This document shows positions 1 to 7,091 of a stretch of DNA of 11,024 bases, piece after piece. The first letter of the stretch is position 1; the number at the start of each line of letters is the position of its first letter. A program made the translations under genes and the position numbers. The stretch comes from Eubacteriales bacterium. Its GTDB lineage: Bacteria > Bacillota_A > Clostridia > Lachnospirales > Lachnospiraceae. The stretch lies in NCBI GenBank assembly GCA_030533315.1, contig JAUNJL010000078.1, positions 1 through 11,024 on the forward strand. Direction: 5' to 3'. A model generated the notes under the pieces. That model searched no databases and was not told the origin of the DNA. It saw nothing but the letters and a program-made list of their open reading frames with translations.

Positions 1-34
1 CAAGGTTAAACGTAGTTTTAGCAACAAAAAACAA

Positions 35-53
35 GGTAGTATTTGACACTACC
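35..53. promoter_or_regulatory. 19-nt inverted repeat upstream of degV
   Basis: GGTAGT at 35-40 and ACTACC at 48-53 form a perfect 6-bp inverted repeat around a 7-nt centre, 23 nt before the degV start. A dyad of this size can be an operator for a dimeric repressor or a small RNA hairpin. A TTGACA hexamer (43-48) lies inside it, but no -10 box follows at the right distance. TAGTAT (37-42) is a poor -10 candidate that the dyad would cover. The function is inferred only, and sequence further upstream is missing. Confidence 0.35.
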
Positions 54-76
54 GAGAGGATTGGGGAGGACGGCCT

Positions 77-925
77 ATGAAAAAGATCATTGTGTCAACG
101 GACTGTGTGGCGGACCTGCCGGAGCAGCTCAGAAAAAAGATGGACATCCACACGATGCATTATTATATCAAGGTGGCAGGCGCCAGGTTCATGGATGGGT
201 TTGAGATGGATTCGGCTTCCCTGCTCCGGTATATCGACACTCATGAGGATTTTCCCAAGAGCAGCTGTGCCTCCGTGGAGGAATACAGGGAATACTTTTG
301 CAGGCTGCGGGAGGAGCCCTGTGAGGGGATCGTCCACATCAGCATGGGAAGGTATTCCTCGGACGGGTATGATACTGCAAAAAAAGCCGCAGAGGATATG
401 CAGGAGGTCACGGTGGTGGATTCCGGCGCCCTTTCCAGCTCCATGGCCATTCTGGCCCTGTATGCGGCGGATCTGGCAAGACGAGGATGTCCCCTGGGGG
501 TCCTCAAAAAGGCGTTGGAGCGGAAAAAGGAAAAGCTTTCCACCAGCTTTGTGGTGCGTGACACAAAGCACATGGTCTGGGGAGGAAAGATCAATGAAAG
601 GGTAGGGACGCTTTTGGAAAGGCTGCGTCTTCACCCCTTCTGCGGGATGCGGGGCAGCAGGATCTGTCTGGTAGGCTTCTTTCTGGGAAATGAGAGAAGC
701 TATGGGAGGCGGTACATCAACCGCGTCCTGGGAAATCCAGACACCATCGATCCCTCCCTGCTGTTTATCACCACCGCCGGCTGTACCGAGGAGATGAAGC
801 AATGGCTGGAGCAGGAGGCCAGGAAGAGGGTGGCCTGGGAGAAGATCCTTTTCCAGGAGGCGTCTGCCACCGTCTCCTGCAACTGCGGCCCGGGAACCTT
901 CGGGCTTTTGTTTTCCAGGAGATAG
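77..925 (+). CDS. DegV family (EDD fold) lipid-binding protein, divergent
   Basis: This 282-residue protein has the usual length of the DegV/EDD family. Members bind a fatty acid between two domains, and the best-studied ones (FakB) present it to a fatty-acid kinase. Family landmarks appear in order: STDCVADLP (7-15), PKSSCAS (60-66, where PkTSqPs is usual), SMGRYSSDGYDTA (89-101, where SGTYqsA is usual), VVDSGALSSS (113-122), VWGGKI (167-172, where kGGRi is usual) and CGPGTFGLLF (270-279). The family fold is clear, but the SGTY and KGGR segments are altered, so ligand choice may differ. There is no signal peptide or membrane segment, so it should be cytosolic. The start is supported by GGGGAGG at 64-70, 6 nt before the ATG. 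It is followed after 41 nt by the Hpt membrane protein gene on the same strand, probably in one operon. No FakA-like kinase gene is in the window, so a FakB role is not shown. Confidence 0.9.
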   Translation: MKKIIVSTDCVADLPEQLRKKMDIHTMHYYIKVAGARFMDGFEMDSASLLRYIDTHEDFPKSSCASVEEYREYFCRLREEPCEGIVHISMGRYSSDGYDTAKKAAEDMQEVTVVDSGALSSSMAILALYAADLARRGCPLGVLKKALERKKEKLSTSFVVRDTKHMVWGGKINERVGTLLERLRLHPFCGMRGSRICLVGFFLGNERSYGRRYINRVLGNPDTIDPSLLFITTAGCTEEMKQWLEQEARKRVAWEKILFQEASATVSCNCGPGTFGLLFSRR

Positions 926-966
926 CCGGGAGAGGCGGGCATGGAAGGAATAGGAGCGAAGTGACA

Positions 967-3543
967 ATGGGAAAGCGAAGAAATTATGATATTTACATCA
1001 GGAACATGTTCCTGGTGGGATGCGGGCTTCTCCTGGCCTTTTTCCTGCTTGGAGAGCTGTGCCTCCCAAAGGACGATCGTTTTTTTGTGGGGGAGGCCGA
1101 GAAATACCAGGGAGAATGGGAGATGCAGGGGAAGGACGGGGAAACCTATGCCATCCAGACGCCCTGCCACCTGGGAGGAGAAAAGGGGGAGACGGCCGTT
1201 GTGCGGACCACCCTTCCGGAGGATCTGGGGGATCACCTGGTCCTTTGCTTTTATGCGGTACATCAGGAGATGGAATTTTACGTTGACGGGCAGCTTCGCC
1301 AGACCTACAGCAACGACGACGGCATCTTTTTTACCAGGTATGCGGTGAGGGCCTATGTCCCGCTGCAGCTTTCCAGCGCAGATGCCGGCGCTCTGCTGGA
1401 GGTGCGGGTGACAGGGTGGGGCTCGGAGGGGATCGGCACCCTTCACCCGGTATACCTGGGCACCATGGATCAGGTGGTGAGCAGGATCGAGGGGCTGCAC
1501 ATGCCCCGGGTGATGATGGCCGTGACCCTGATCCTCATCGCCGCTATCGTTCTGATCATCTGTCTGGTGCTGGGAAGGACGCTTCACCGCAAGATCCCCA
1601 TGACTTGGCTCTGCGTCAGCGTGATCATGTTCATGACATGGCTCCTGGCTGATTCTGCCATGCGCCAGTTTCTCTTGCCAAACAGCGCCGCTGCGGCCAG
1701 CATGGCATATCTGGTCATGCTGCTGGCTCCCGCTGCCTTTGGCGCTTATCTGGATCTGGTGCAAAGACAGAGATACCACAGGGCCTACCAGGGGATGGAG
1801 ACCATCTCCTGCCTGGCCTTTTTTGCCTGCTTTTTCCTGAACATGGTGGGGGTCGATTTTGTGGATATGAGCGGGGTGGTGTATTATACCTTGCTGATTA
1901 TGGTGGCGGTATGCGGCGTGAATCTTGTGCGGGAGGTTTGGAGCGGCCACATCAAGGAATATTGGATGGTGGCCGTGGGAGTCCTTCTTACGGTTCTCTG
2001 CGGCTTTGTGGAGATCGTGATGCTTCTCCTGCAGATGGACCGGTTTCGTCAGTTCAGCCTCTGCCTTTCCCAGCTTCTGTTTGTGATCATGGCCGGTTTT
2101 CAGACCGTGTCGGATATCCGCCAGTCCATACAGGCAGAAAAAGCAAAGGCGGAGGAGGCCATCCGGGTAAAGGAGGATCTGGCGGAAGCTCTTCCGGCGG
2201 AGCTGCTGCCCCTGATGGAGTCTCTGGACGGGGAGATCCATCAGCTGGAGGGCAGGATCGAGAGAGATCGGTCGGAAAGCCTGAAGGCGGGGATGGACAG
2301 GGCCTTGTCCTTCCTCACCTCCATCCGGGATCTGTCCAGCATCCAGCATGACACGGATTTTACGGAGCATGTCACTTATCAGCTGGATGAGTTTATCCAG
2401 AGCGCCCGGTCCTTCCTGGATGTGCGGACGAAGGGGCGCGGGCTGGAGGGCCTGCTGGTGGTGGATCCGGAGATCCCTCAGCGGCTGCGGGGAAGCCTGG
2501 AAAGCTGCAGGTATATTTTTATCAACCTGGTGGAATATGCGGTGCAGCACACCAGGGAGGGAGAGGTGATCAGCAGCATTGCCTTTGCTCCTAAGGAGGA
2601 GGGCTTCTGGCTGAAGATCTCCGTGGCCTCCACCGGCCAGGGACCACAGGAGGAATTTCGGGAAAAGCTGGAGGTCACGGATGCAGAGCTTGCCATCGGC
2701 GGAGATATCCGCCTGCTGTCCGTCCGCACCATGGCGCTTCGGATGGGCGGAAGGCTGGTAGTGGAAAGTGAGGAGAAGGAAGGCTTCCTGATCACGGTGC
2801 TTTTGCCTCACAGGGCGGCGGACCTGGAGAGCGAGGCCGGGCGTCAGCGGGAGACGCCGAAGACAGAAGAGACAGCGGTACGGGAAGAGAGGATCCAGGA
2901 AGAGAGGATTCAGGAAGAAAGCGAGGACCGGCGGGAGAGGCCGGGAGAGGAGCCAATGAAAAAGGAGGAAGGCCTGGAAGAGGAAAAGGAGCCGCAAGCC
3001 CAGGAAGAGAGTCTGATCGACAGGGAAGCGGGGATGGTATACTGCCGTGGAGATCAGCAGATGTACCAGGAAATCCTTCAGGTGTATCTGGAGGAAGGCG
3101 TGGAGCAGCAGGCCAGGCTGTCCCGATATGCAGAGGAGGGGGACTGGGAGAATTACCGCATTCTGGTCCACGGGATCAAAAGCACGTCCATGAACATTGG
3201 GGCGGAGAGCCTTGCCAGGATGGCCCGGGAGCAGGAGGCTGCGGCTAAGGATGGCCGCAGGGAGGAGCTGATGAAGGGCTGGCCGGCTCTGAAGGAGCTT
3301 CATGGACAGGTTTTAAAGGAAATTCAGGGGTTTCTTCCAGAGGAGGAAGAGGAAAAAGAGAACTGCCTTCATGGGGTGAAGGAAAGCCTGGAGGGCTACG
3401 ACATGGATGCGGCTCTTCGGGAGGTCCGGCGCCTCACAGAGGAGGAGGCCGCTCCTCTGGAGTTTCTTAGGCAGCTGGAGGAGGCCATTGAGGATTTTGA
3501 TTATGACAGGGCTCAGGAGCTGCTGGATGGCCAGTCCTCATGA
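967..3543 (+). CDS. Seven-helix membrane sensor-like protein with degenerate histidine kinase core and C-terminal Hpt domain
   Basis: An 858-residue protein. In order: an N-terminal anchor helix (about 11-32); an extracytoplasmic beta-rich segment (36-178); about seven helices (180-203, 211-229, 243-262, 276-298, 303-320, 333-355, 362-380), as in 7TMR-DISM receptors; a helical DHp-like part (385-490); an ATPase-like part (495-615); a Glu/Arg-rich linker (616-685); and an Hpt domain (685-790) with HGIKSTSMNIGA, putting the phosphoryl-accepting His at 735. The kinase core looks dead: around 405-415 the usual SHEIRTPL reads PAELLPL with no His, the N-box reads NLVEYAVQHT (520-529) with Tyr for Asn, and the G1 box reads ASTGQG (554-559) with Ser for Asp. 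No receiver domain is present. The last 60 residues resemble tails seen after Hpt in clostridial hybrid kinases. The ATG at 967 is chosen because AGGAG (952-956) lies 10 nt upstream; GTG at 961 is an in-frame alternative. It probably acts as a membrane phosphotransfer or scaffold protein. Domains are read by eye. Confidence 0.82.
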   Translation: MGKRRNYDIYIRNMFLVGCGLLLAFFLLGELCLPKDDRFFVGEAEKYQGEWEMQGKDGETYAIQTPCHLGGEKGETAVVRTTLPEDLGDHLVLCFYAVHQEMEFYVDGQLRQTYSNDDGIFFTRYAVRAYVPLQLSSADAGALLEVRVTGWGSEGIGTLHPVYLGTMDQVVSRIEGLHMPRVMMAVTLILIAAIVLIICLVLGRTLHRKIPMTWLCVSVIMFMTWLLADSAMRQFLLPNSAAAASMAYLVMLLAPAAFGAYLDLVQRQRYHRAYQGMETISCLAFFACFFLNMVGVDFVDMSGVVYYTLLIMVAVCGVNLVREVWSGHIKEYWMVAVGVLLTVLCGFVEIVMLLLQMDRFRQFSLCLSQLLFVIMAGFQTVSDIRQSIQAEKAKAEEAIRVKEDLAEALPAELLPLMESLDGEIHQLEGRIERDRSESLKAGMDRALSFLTSIRDLSSIQHDTDFTEHVTYQLDEFIQSARSFLDVRTKGRGLEGLLVVDPEIPQRLRGSLESCRYIFINLVEYAVQHTREGEVISSIAFAPKEEGFWLKISVASTGQGPQEEFREKLEVTDAELAIGGDIRLLSVRTMALRMGGRLVVESEEKEGFLITVLLPHRAADLESEAGRQRETPKTEETAVREERIQEERIQEESEDRRERPGEEPMKKEEGLEEEKEPQAQEESLIDREAGMVYCRGDQQMYQEILQVYLEEGVEQQARLSRYAEEGDWENYRILVHGIKSTSMNIGAESLARMAREQEAAAKDGRREELMKGWPALKELHGQVLKEIQGFLPEEEEEKENCLHGVKESLEGYDMDAALREVRRLTEEEAAPLEFLRQLEEAIEDFDYDRAQELLDGQSS
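2884..2913 (+). repeat. Two tandem 15-bp units in the Hpt linker
   Basis: The units 2884-2898 and 2899-2913 differ at one base (C/T) and encode EERIQ twice, partly repeated again by the following EE. They lie in the low-complexity, purine-rich linker between the ATPase-like and Hpt domains, at the place where hybrid kinases usually carry a receiver domain. Such repeats can change copy number by slippage while keeping the reading frame, altering linker length only. Confidence 0.7.
2943..2958 (+). promoter_or_regulatory. Possible internal translation start for a soluble Hpt-only product
   Basis: An in-frame ATG at 2956-2958 (Met664 of the membrane protein) is preceded by GGGAG (2943-2947, 8 nt away) and AGGAG (2948-2952, 3 nt away). 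Initiation here would make a 195-residue cytosolic protein holding the whole Hpt domain. This is inference: the region is purine-rich, so ribosome-binding-like strings may occur by chance. Confidence 0.25.
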
Positions 3544-5367
3544 GGCAGGCTCCTCTCTTTTCCGGGCGGGGATTCGGATCTGTACCTCGGTGCCCCTCCC
3601 TGGCTCGCTGGAGTAGGTGAGGCCGCAGTTGTCTCCGTAGAGGAGCTGGAGGCGGCGGTGGGTGTTGTAAATGGCAATGTTGGTTCCGCCGGAGGCGCTC
3701 TGCCCGTCCCCGGAGAGAATATGGGGAAGCTTTTCCTCCGGGATGCCCACGCCGTCGTCGGAGACCAGGAGAAGGATGTGGGATTCCTCCATCCATCCGG
3801 TGAGCACGATGGTCCCTGCCTTGGTATCCTTTTCCAGGATGCCATGGAGGATGGCGTTTTCCACCACGGGCTGGAGGGTCAGCTTGGGGATCTGATACTC
3901 CATCAGTTCATCGGGAACATCGGAAATGAAGGTGATCCGGTCGTGGTAGCGCATATTTTGGAGATGGATGTATATGGAAACGTGCTCCTCCTCCTGGGCG
4001 ATGGTGGAGATGCCCTTTTTCCGGCTCAGGGTCAGCTTGTAAAAACGGGAAAGGCTCTGGACCGCACTGCTGATCTGGGAGGTCTGTCCCTGCTGGGCCA
4101 TCCAGTTGATCATGTCCATGGTATTGTAAAGAAAATGGGGATTGATCTGGGCCTGGAGGGAATTGAACTCTGCGATCCTCAGGTCCTCCGCCGTCTGGGC
4201 CTGATCCTGGATCAGATGATTCATTTTTCGGGTCATGTAGTTGTAGGTGTCGATGAGGTCCCCCACCTCGTCGTGATAAAGGGGGCTGTCCATGGGAGTG
4301 GGCGGCCCCTGCCGCACGGTGCGCATCTGGCTGATGACGGAGGAGATGCGGCTGGTGATGGAGTGGGCCAGAAGGTTGGATAAGGCAAAGGCCAGGAGGA
4401 GGAAAAAGAGATACAACAGGATGTACTGCACCATCAGCCGATTGCTCTGGGCGATGAGAGGCTCCGAGGGAAGGACGGTCACCATGAACCAGCCGGCCTG
4501 GTTGATCCGGTAAAAGCCGGCGTAGATCTTGCGCCCTGCGACGTTCCGCTCAATAAAGCTGTTGGAGGACATAAAGGAGTCCTCGATGGTGTCGTAATTC
4601 AGCCAGTACATACCGGAGAGGGAGCCGTTGGAGGAGGCAACCAGGTTGTTGCGCTCATTCAGGATATAGGAGACGCTTCCCTCCAGGGCAAGATTGTCCT
4701 TTAGGACCTGCACCAGCTGACTGCTGGAATAATAAAGAGCCACGTAAGCGGGGACGCTTTGGCCTTCACAGGAAAGTTCCGTCCTGTGGATGTAGGCCAG
4801 GTCCCCGCATTCCTTTTTTTCCGTGGTGCCCAGATAAAAGGGCGGGCAAAAAAGATGGGAGACGGGAGAGCCCTGAAAGATCCCGTACCAGTAGGTGCCC
4901 CTGGCCCGCTCCATGGGGCAGAAAAGGGAGGCGGTGTTCTCCTGGGTGAAAAAGGGAGAGTCCTTGGGGAGGGCCGTATAAATGCGTACATGGGTGATCC
5001 GCGTATCCCGTACCAGCTCCTTTGCCTTTTGGGTCAGCTGTGCCGCCTGGGGGGAGGCAGCCAGATCTCTTAGGGATCCCTGAGAACCATAGGAAAAAAG
5101 GCTTTGATAAGAGGGCTGCTGGGCCAGATCGCGGAAGCCGTCCTGGACCTGCTGGATGGTCTTTTCGATGAGGGGAGAGGTCTTGGCTGAGGCGTCCTGT
5201 TCCTGGCGGATGGTGTAGGAGACCACCATCTCGTACAACCGTCCGTAGAAGAAGAGGGCCAGCAGCAGCATGGGGATGGTTACCATGAGCATGAGGGAGA
5301 AGGTGATCTTGGACTGCAGCTTCATGTCCCCGTAATGCTGCTGCAGCCTTTTAAGGATTCTTTTCAT
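3538..5367 (-). CDS. YesM-like sensor histidine kinase of the importer-linked two-component system
   Basis: This 609-residue membrane kinase probably senses an extracellular ligand and phosphorylates the regulator encoded just upstream. Order of parts: helix 1 (about 21-41), a large extracytoplasmic Cache-type segment (42-310), helix 2 (311-334), a HAMP-like stretch (331-385, with HDEVGDL at 365-371), a His_kinase-family phosphoacceptor box NPHFLYN (409-415, His411), and an ATPase domain with N-box QPVVENAILHG (499-509), G1 DDGVGI (537-542) and GGTNIAIYN (560-568). All catalytic landmarks are intact, in contrast to the convergent neighbour. The ATG at 5367 is chosen because GGAGG (complement of 5376-5380) sits 8 nt before it. 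An upstream Met at 5445 in the same frame lies inside the regulator gene and lacks such support. The start lies within the last 17 bp of the regulator gene, which suggests translational coupling. The end overlaps the convergent gene by 6 bp. Confidence 0.93.
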   Translation of the reverse strand: MKRILKRLQQHYGDMKLQSKITFSLMLMVTIPMLLLALFFYGRLYEMVVSYTIRQEQDASAKTSPLIEKTIQQVQDGFRDLAQQPSYQSLFSYGSQGSLRDLAASPQAAQLTQKAKELVRDTRITHVRIYTALPKDSPFFTQENTASLFCPMERARGTYWYGIFQGSPVSHLFCPPFYLGTTEKKECGDLAYIHRTELSCEGQSVPAYVALYYSSSQLVQVLKDNLALEGSVSYILNERNNLVASSNGSLSGMYWLNYDTIEDSFMSSNSFIERNVAGRKIYAGFYRINQAGWFMVTVLPSEPLIAQSNRLMVQYILLYLFFLLLAFALSNLLAHSITSRISSVISQMRTVRQGPPTPMDSPLYHDEVGDLIDTYNYMTRKMNHLIQDQAQTAEDLRIAEFNSLQAQINPHFLYNTMDMINWMAQQGQTSQISSAVQSLSRFYKLTLSRKKGISTIAQEEEHVSIYIHLQNMRYHDRITFISDVPDELMEYQIPKLTLQPVVENAILHGILEKDTKAGTIVLTGWMEESHILLLVSDDGVGIPEEKLPHILSGDGQSASGGTNIAIYNTHRRLQLLYGDNCGLTYSSEPGRGTEVQIRIPARKREEPAS

Positions 5368-6931
5368 GGGTGCTTCCTCCTGGGGCGTTTTTCTCCCGGT
5401 ATTCCGAGGGGGAGAGGCCGGTGTGCTTTTTGAAGCTTTTGCCAAAATAGTTGCCGTCGCTGTAGCCCACCCGGGAGGAGATCTCCGAGATCTTGTGTCT
5501 GGGGTCGCAGAGAAGCTGCCGGGCCTTCTCCATCCGATATTCGGTGAGGTACTGGTTCAGGGTCCTGCCGGTCTCGTTTTTGAAAAAGGTGCATACATAG
5601 GAGGGAGACAAAAACACGTGGCTGCTGATGTCCTTCACGGAGAGGGACTCGTTCATGTAGTTTTTGCTGATGTAGTCCTTGATGTGAAAAATGGTGGAGT
5701 TCTCCTGCACCCGCCCCCGGGCCTCCTGGAAAAAACGGGCCGTCCGCCGGGAAAGGACGTTGTGGAGCTCCTGAAAGGAGAAGCAGGCTTCCAGGGTATC
5801 CACGATGTTTTCGCCGCCAGGAAGGGGCAGGAGGAGCTGCCTGGCTCCCTGGTTCAGGCTTCGGAAGAGCTTGTAATAAAGATCCTTGGCCTCGTTGGGG
5901 AGCACCCCGGGGTTTTCCCGGTAATAGGCGCACAGCTCATCCAGAAGGGCCAGGCAGGCCTCCTCCTTTTCGTCCAAAAGAAGCTCCAAAAACCGGTTCT
6001 CCGGCTCTAAGGGCAGACTTTTTCGGGGCTTACTGGGCTGTTGGGACAAAGTGGCGGGGGACAAAAAGGTGCCGTTTGGAAAGAAGAAGCTGCTCTGCAG
6101 CTGGATCACCGCCGAGGTGTAGGATTGGCAGGCCTTGGAGAGGTTGCTCACGGTCTCCCCGGCACTGACGTAGAACCGGCGGAACACCTGGTAGCTGCTG
6201 ACAAACAGCTTTTTCAGCTCTTTTTTCACGGAGGGGGAGGGCTCTTTGGGGCTGAAAATAAAATGGATCAGGTATTGTACCCGCTTTTCCGCATAAATAC
6301 ACTCCATGTGGTGGAGCGAGAGGAAATCTCGGATCTGCTGGAAGGTCTCGTCCACGGAGGGGATGTAGGGCTCCATGTCCACGGCCGCCCGAACCACGAT
6401 GCAGGTTGTGGAGAAGCCGGGGGCCAGGCCGGGAAAAAGCTCCTGGAACAGGCGGCCGATCTCCATTGCCCTGGGCTGGTAGGGGGCAGACAGCAGAAGG
6501 GAAAGGCGGGAGGCCTTTTCCTGGCTCTGGGCAGACTCTCCCCGGCGGCTGCTCTGCTTCTGACGGTAAAGGTTGGCCGCCTCCAGGACGGCCTCCTGGA
6601 TCTCCCGGGGATCCAGGGGCTTTTCGATGTAGCTCACCGCCTTTAGGCGGATGGCGGCCTTCAAGTATTCCTTGTCCGAATAGCCGCTCATAAAAATGGG
6701 GATGGTGTCTGGCAGGAGCTTTTCCAGCTGCTCCAGCATGGCGATCCCGGTCATCCGGGGCATCCGCACGTCGCATAAGACGATCTCAGGCTTGTGGATC
6801 CTGGCCGCCTCCAGTCCGTTTATCCCGTCATCTGCCTGAAGCACCTCGTCGATGCCAAGGGAATGCCAGTCTATGGAGGAGATCACGCCGGTGCGGGTCA
6901 GCTCCTCATCGTCTACGATCAATAGCTTCAT
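5351..6931 (-). CDS. YesN-like response regulator (REC plus AraC-type DNA-binding domain)
   Basis: A 526-residue transcription regulator. The N-terminal receiver domain (1-118) has the acidic pocket DDE (7-9), the phosphoacceptor Asp54 in CDVRMPRM, Ser82 and Lys104 in EKPLD. Residues 125-410 form the long, poorly conserved linker usual for YesN-type regulators. Residues 414-515 are a double helix-turn-helix of the AraC family, with LSVKDISSHVFLSPSYVCTFF and the second-helix signature ISEISSRVGYSDGNYFGKSF. The ATG at 6931 starts the receiver domain exactly (MKLLIVDDEE) and has GGAG 8 nt upstream; a longer open frame reaching 7204 would run through the promoter region and adds no domain residues. 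It is first in a two-gene operon with the sensor kinase. Placed divergently to the ABC importer, it is the natural candidate activator of that operon, probably through sites between the two promoters. Confidence 0.94.
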   Translation of the reverse strand: MKLLIVDDEELTRTGVISSIDWHSLGIDEVLQADDGINGLEAARIHKPEIVLCDVRMPRMTGIAMLEQLEKLLPDTIPIFMSGYSDKEYLKAAIRLKAVSYIEKPLDPREIQEAVLEAANLYRQKQSSRRGESAQSQEKASRLSLLLSAPYQPRAMEIGRLFQELFPGLAPGFSTTCIVVRAAVDMEPYIPSVDETFQQIRDFLSLHHMECIYAEKRVQYLIHFIFSPKEPSPSVKKELKKLFVSSYQVFRRFYVSAGETVSNLSKACQSYTSAVIQLQSSFFFPNGTFLSPATLSQQPSKPRKSLPLEPENRFLELLLDEKEEACLALLDELCAYYRENPGVLPNEAKDLYYKLFRSLNQGARQLLLPLPGGENIVDTLEACFSFQELHNVLSRRTARFFQEARGRVQENSTIFHIKDYISKNYMNESLSVKDISSHVFLSPSYVCTFFKNETGRTLNQYLTEYRMEKARQLLCDPRHKISEISSRVGYSDGNYFGKSFKKHTGLSPSEYREKNAPGGSTHEKNP

Positions 6932-6964
6932 ATCATGTACTCCGTCTCTTTGTCCGTTTTTTCC

Positions 6965-6973
6965 AGTATACCA
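6965..6973 (-). promoter_or_regulatory. Extended -10 promoter of the regulator/kinase operon
   Basis: Read on the minus strand this is TGGTATACT, an extended -10 element (TGN plus TATACT). Transcription would begin near 6958, giving a leader of about 27 nt before the regulator ATG. A -35 box at 17 bp spacing (6988-6993, TCGTAT) matches the consensus poorly, as is common for extended -10 promoters and possibly a sign of activator dependence. Confidence 0.6.
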
Positions 6974-7008
6974 CAAGCCTCCCCAAAATACGAGGGAGGA
7001 AAACTGTA

Positions 7009-7057
7009 CGAAAATGGAGAAAATATTACCCCGTTTCAAAAGATATTCCCATTTTCG
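7009..7057. promoter_or_regulatory. Candidate operator: 9-bp inverted repeat between the divergent promoters
   Basis: CGAAAATGG (7009-7017) and its exact reverse complement CCATTTTCG (7049-7057) are separated by 31 nt of AT-rich sequence, with arm centres 40 bp apart. The right arm overlaps the -35 zone of the importer promoter, where an AraC-type activator would touch RNA polymerase. A weaker related string, CCCGTTTC (7030-7037), lies between the arms. The symmetry is seen directly; binding by the neighbouring regulator is inference. Confidence 0.5.
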
Positions 7058-7071
7058 GAACCGGGACAGAA

Positions 7072-7080
7072 TGGTATAAT
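7072..7080 (+). promoter_or_regulatory. Extended -10 promoter of the ABC importer operon
   Basis: TGGTATAAT combines a perfect TATAAT hexamer (7075-7080) with the TGN extension. At 17 bp spacing the -35 position (7052-7057) reads TTTTCG, only a 3/6 match, and it falls inside the right arm of the inverted repeat. This fits a promoter that needs an activator. The expected transcript start is near 7087, giving a leader of about 130 nt before the GTG start of the ATPase gene. Confidence 0.7.
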
Positions 7081-7091
7081 GTGAGCACTTA

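Noticed and set aside
43..48. TTGACA hexamer as a -35 box for degV.
   Set aside because: No -10-like sequence occurs 15-19 bp downstream; the region there is the purine-rich ribosome binding site.
941..964. Seven-codon open frame (MEGIGAK) ending 2 nt before the Hpt protein start.
   Set aside because: It has no good ribosome binding site and overlaps the binding site of the real gene; it could couple translation, but nothing supports this.
700..3303. Very long open frame (867 codons) on the minus strand opposite degV and the Hpt protein gene.
   Set aside because: Its translation is rich in His, Pro, Leu and Gln with no recognisable domain, and it lies opposite genes with clear motifs. It arises because TTA, CTA and TCA codons are rare in the real genes.
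3658..6646. Several plus-strand open frames (for example 3658-4383, 5366-6010, 6041-6646) opposite the two-component genes.
   Set aside because: They have no family motifs and lie opposite well-supported regulator and kinase domains.
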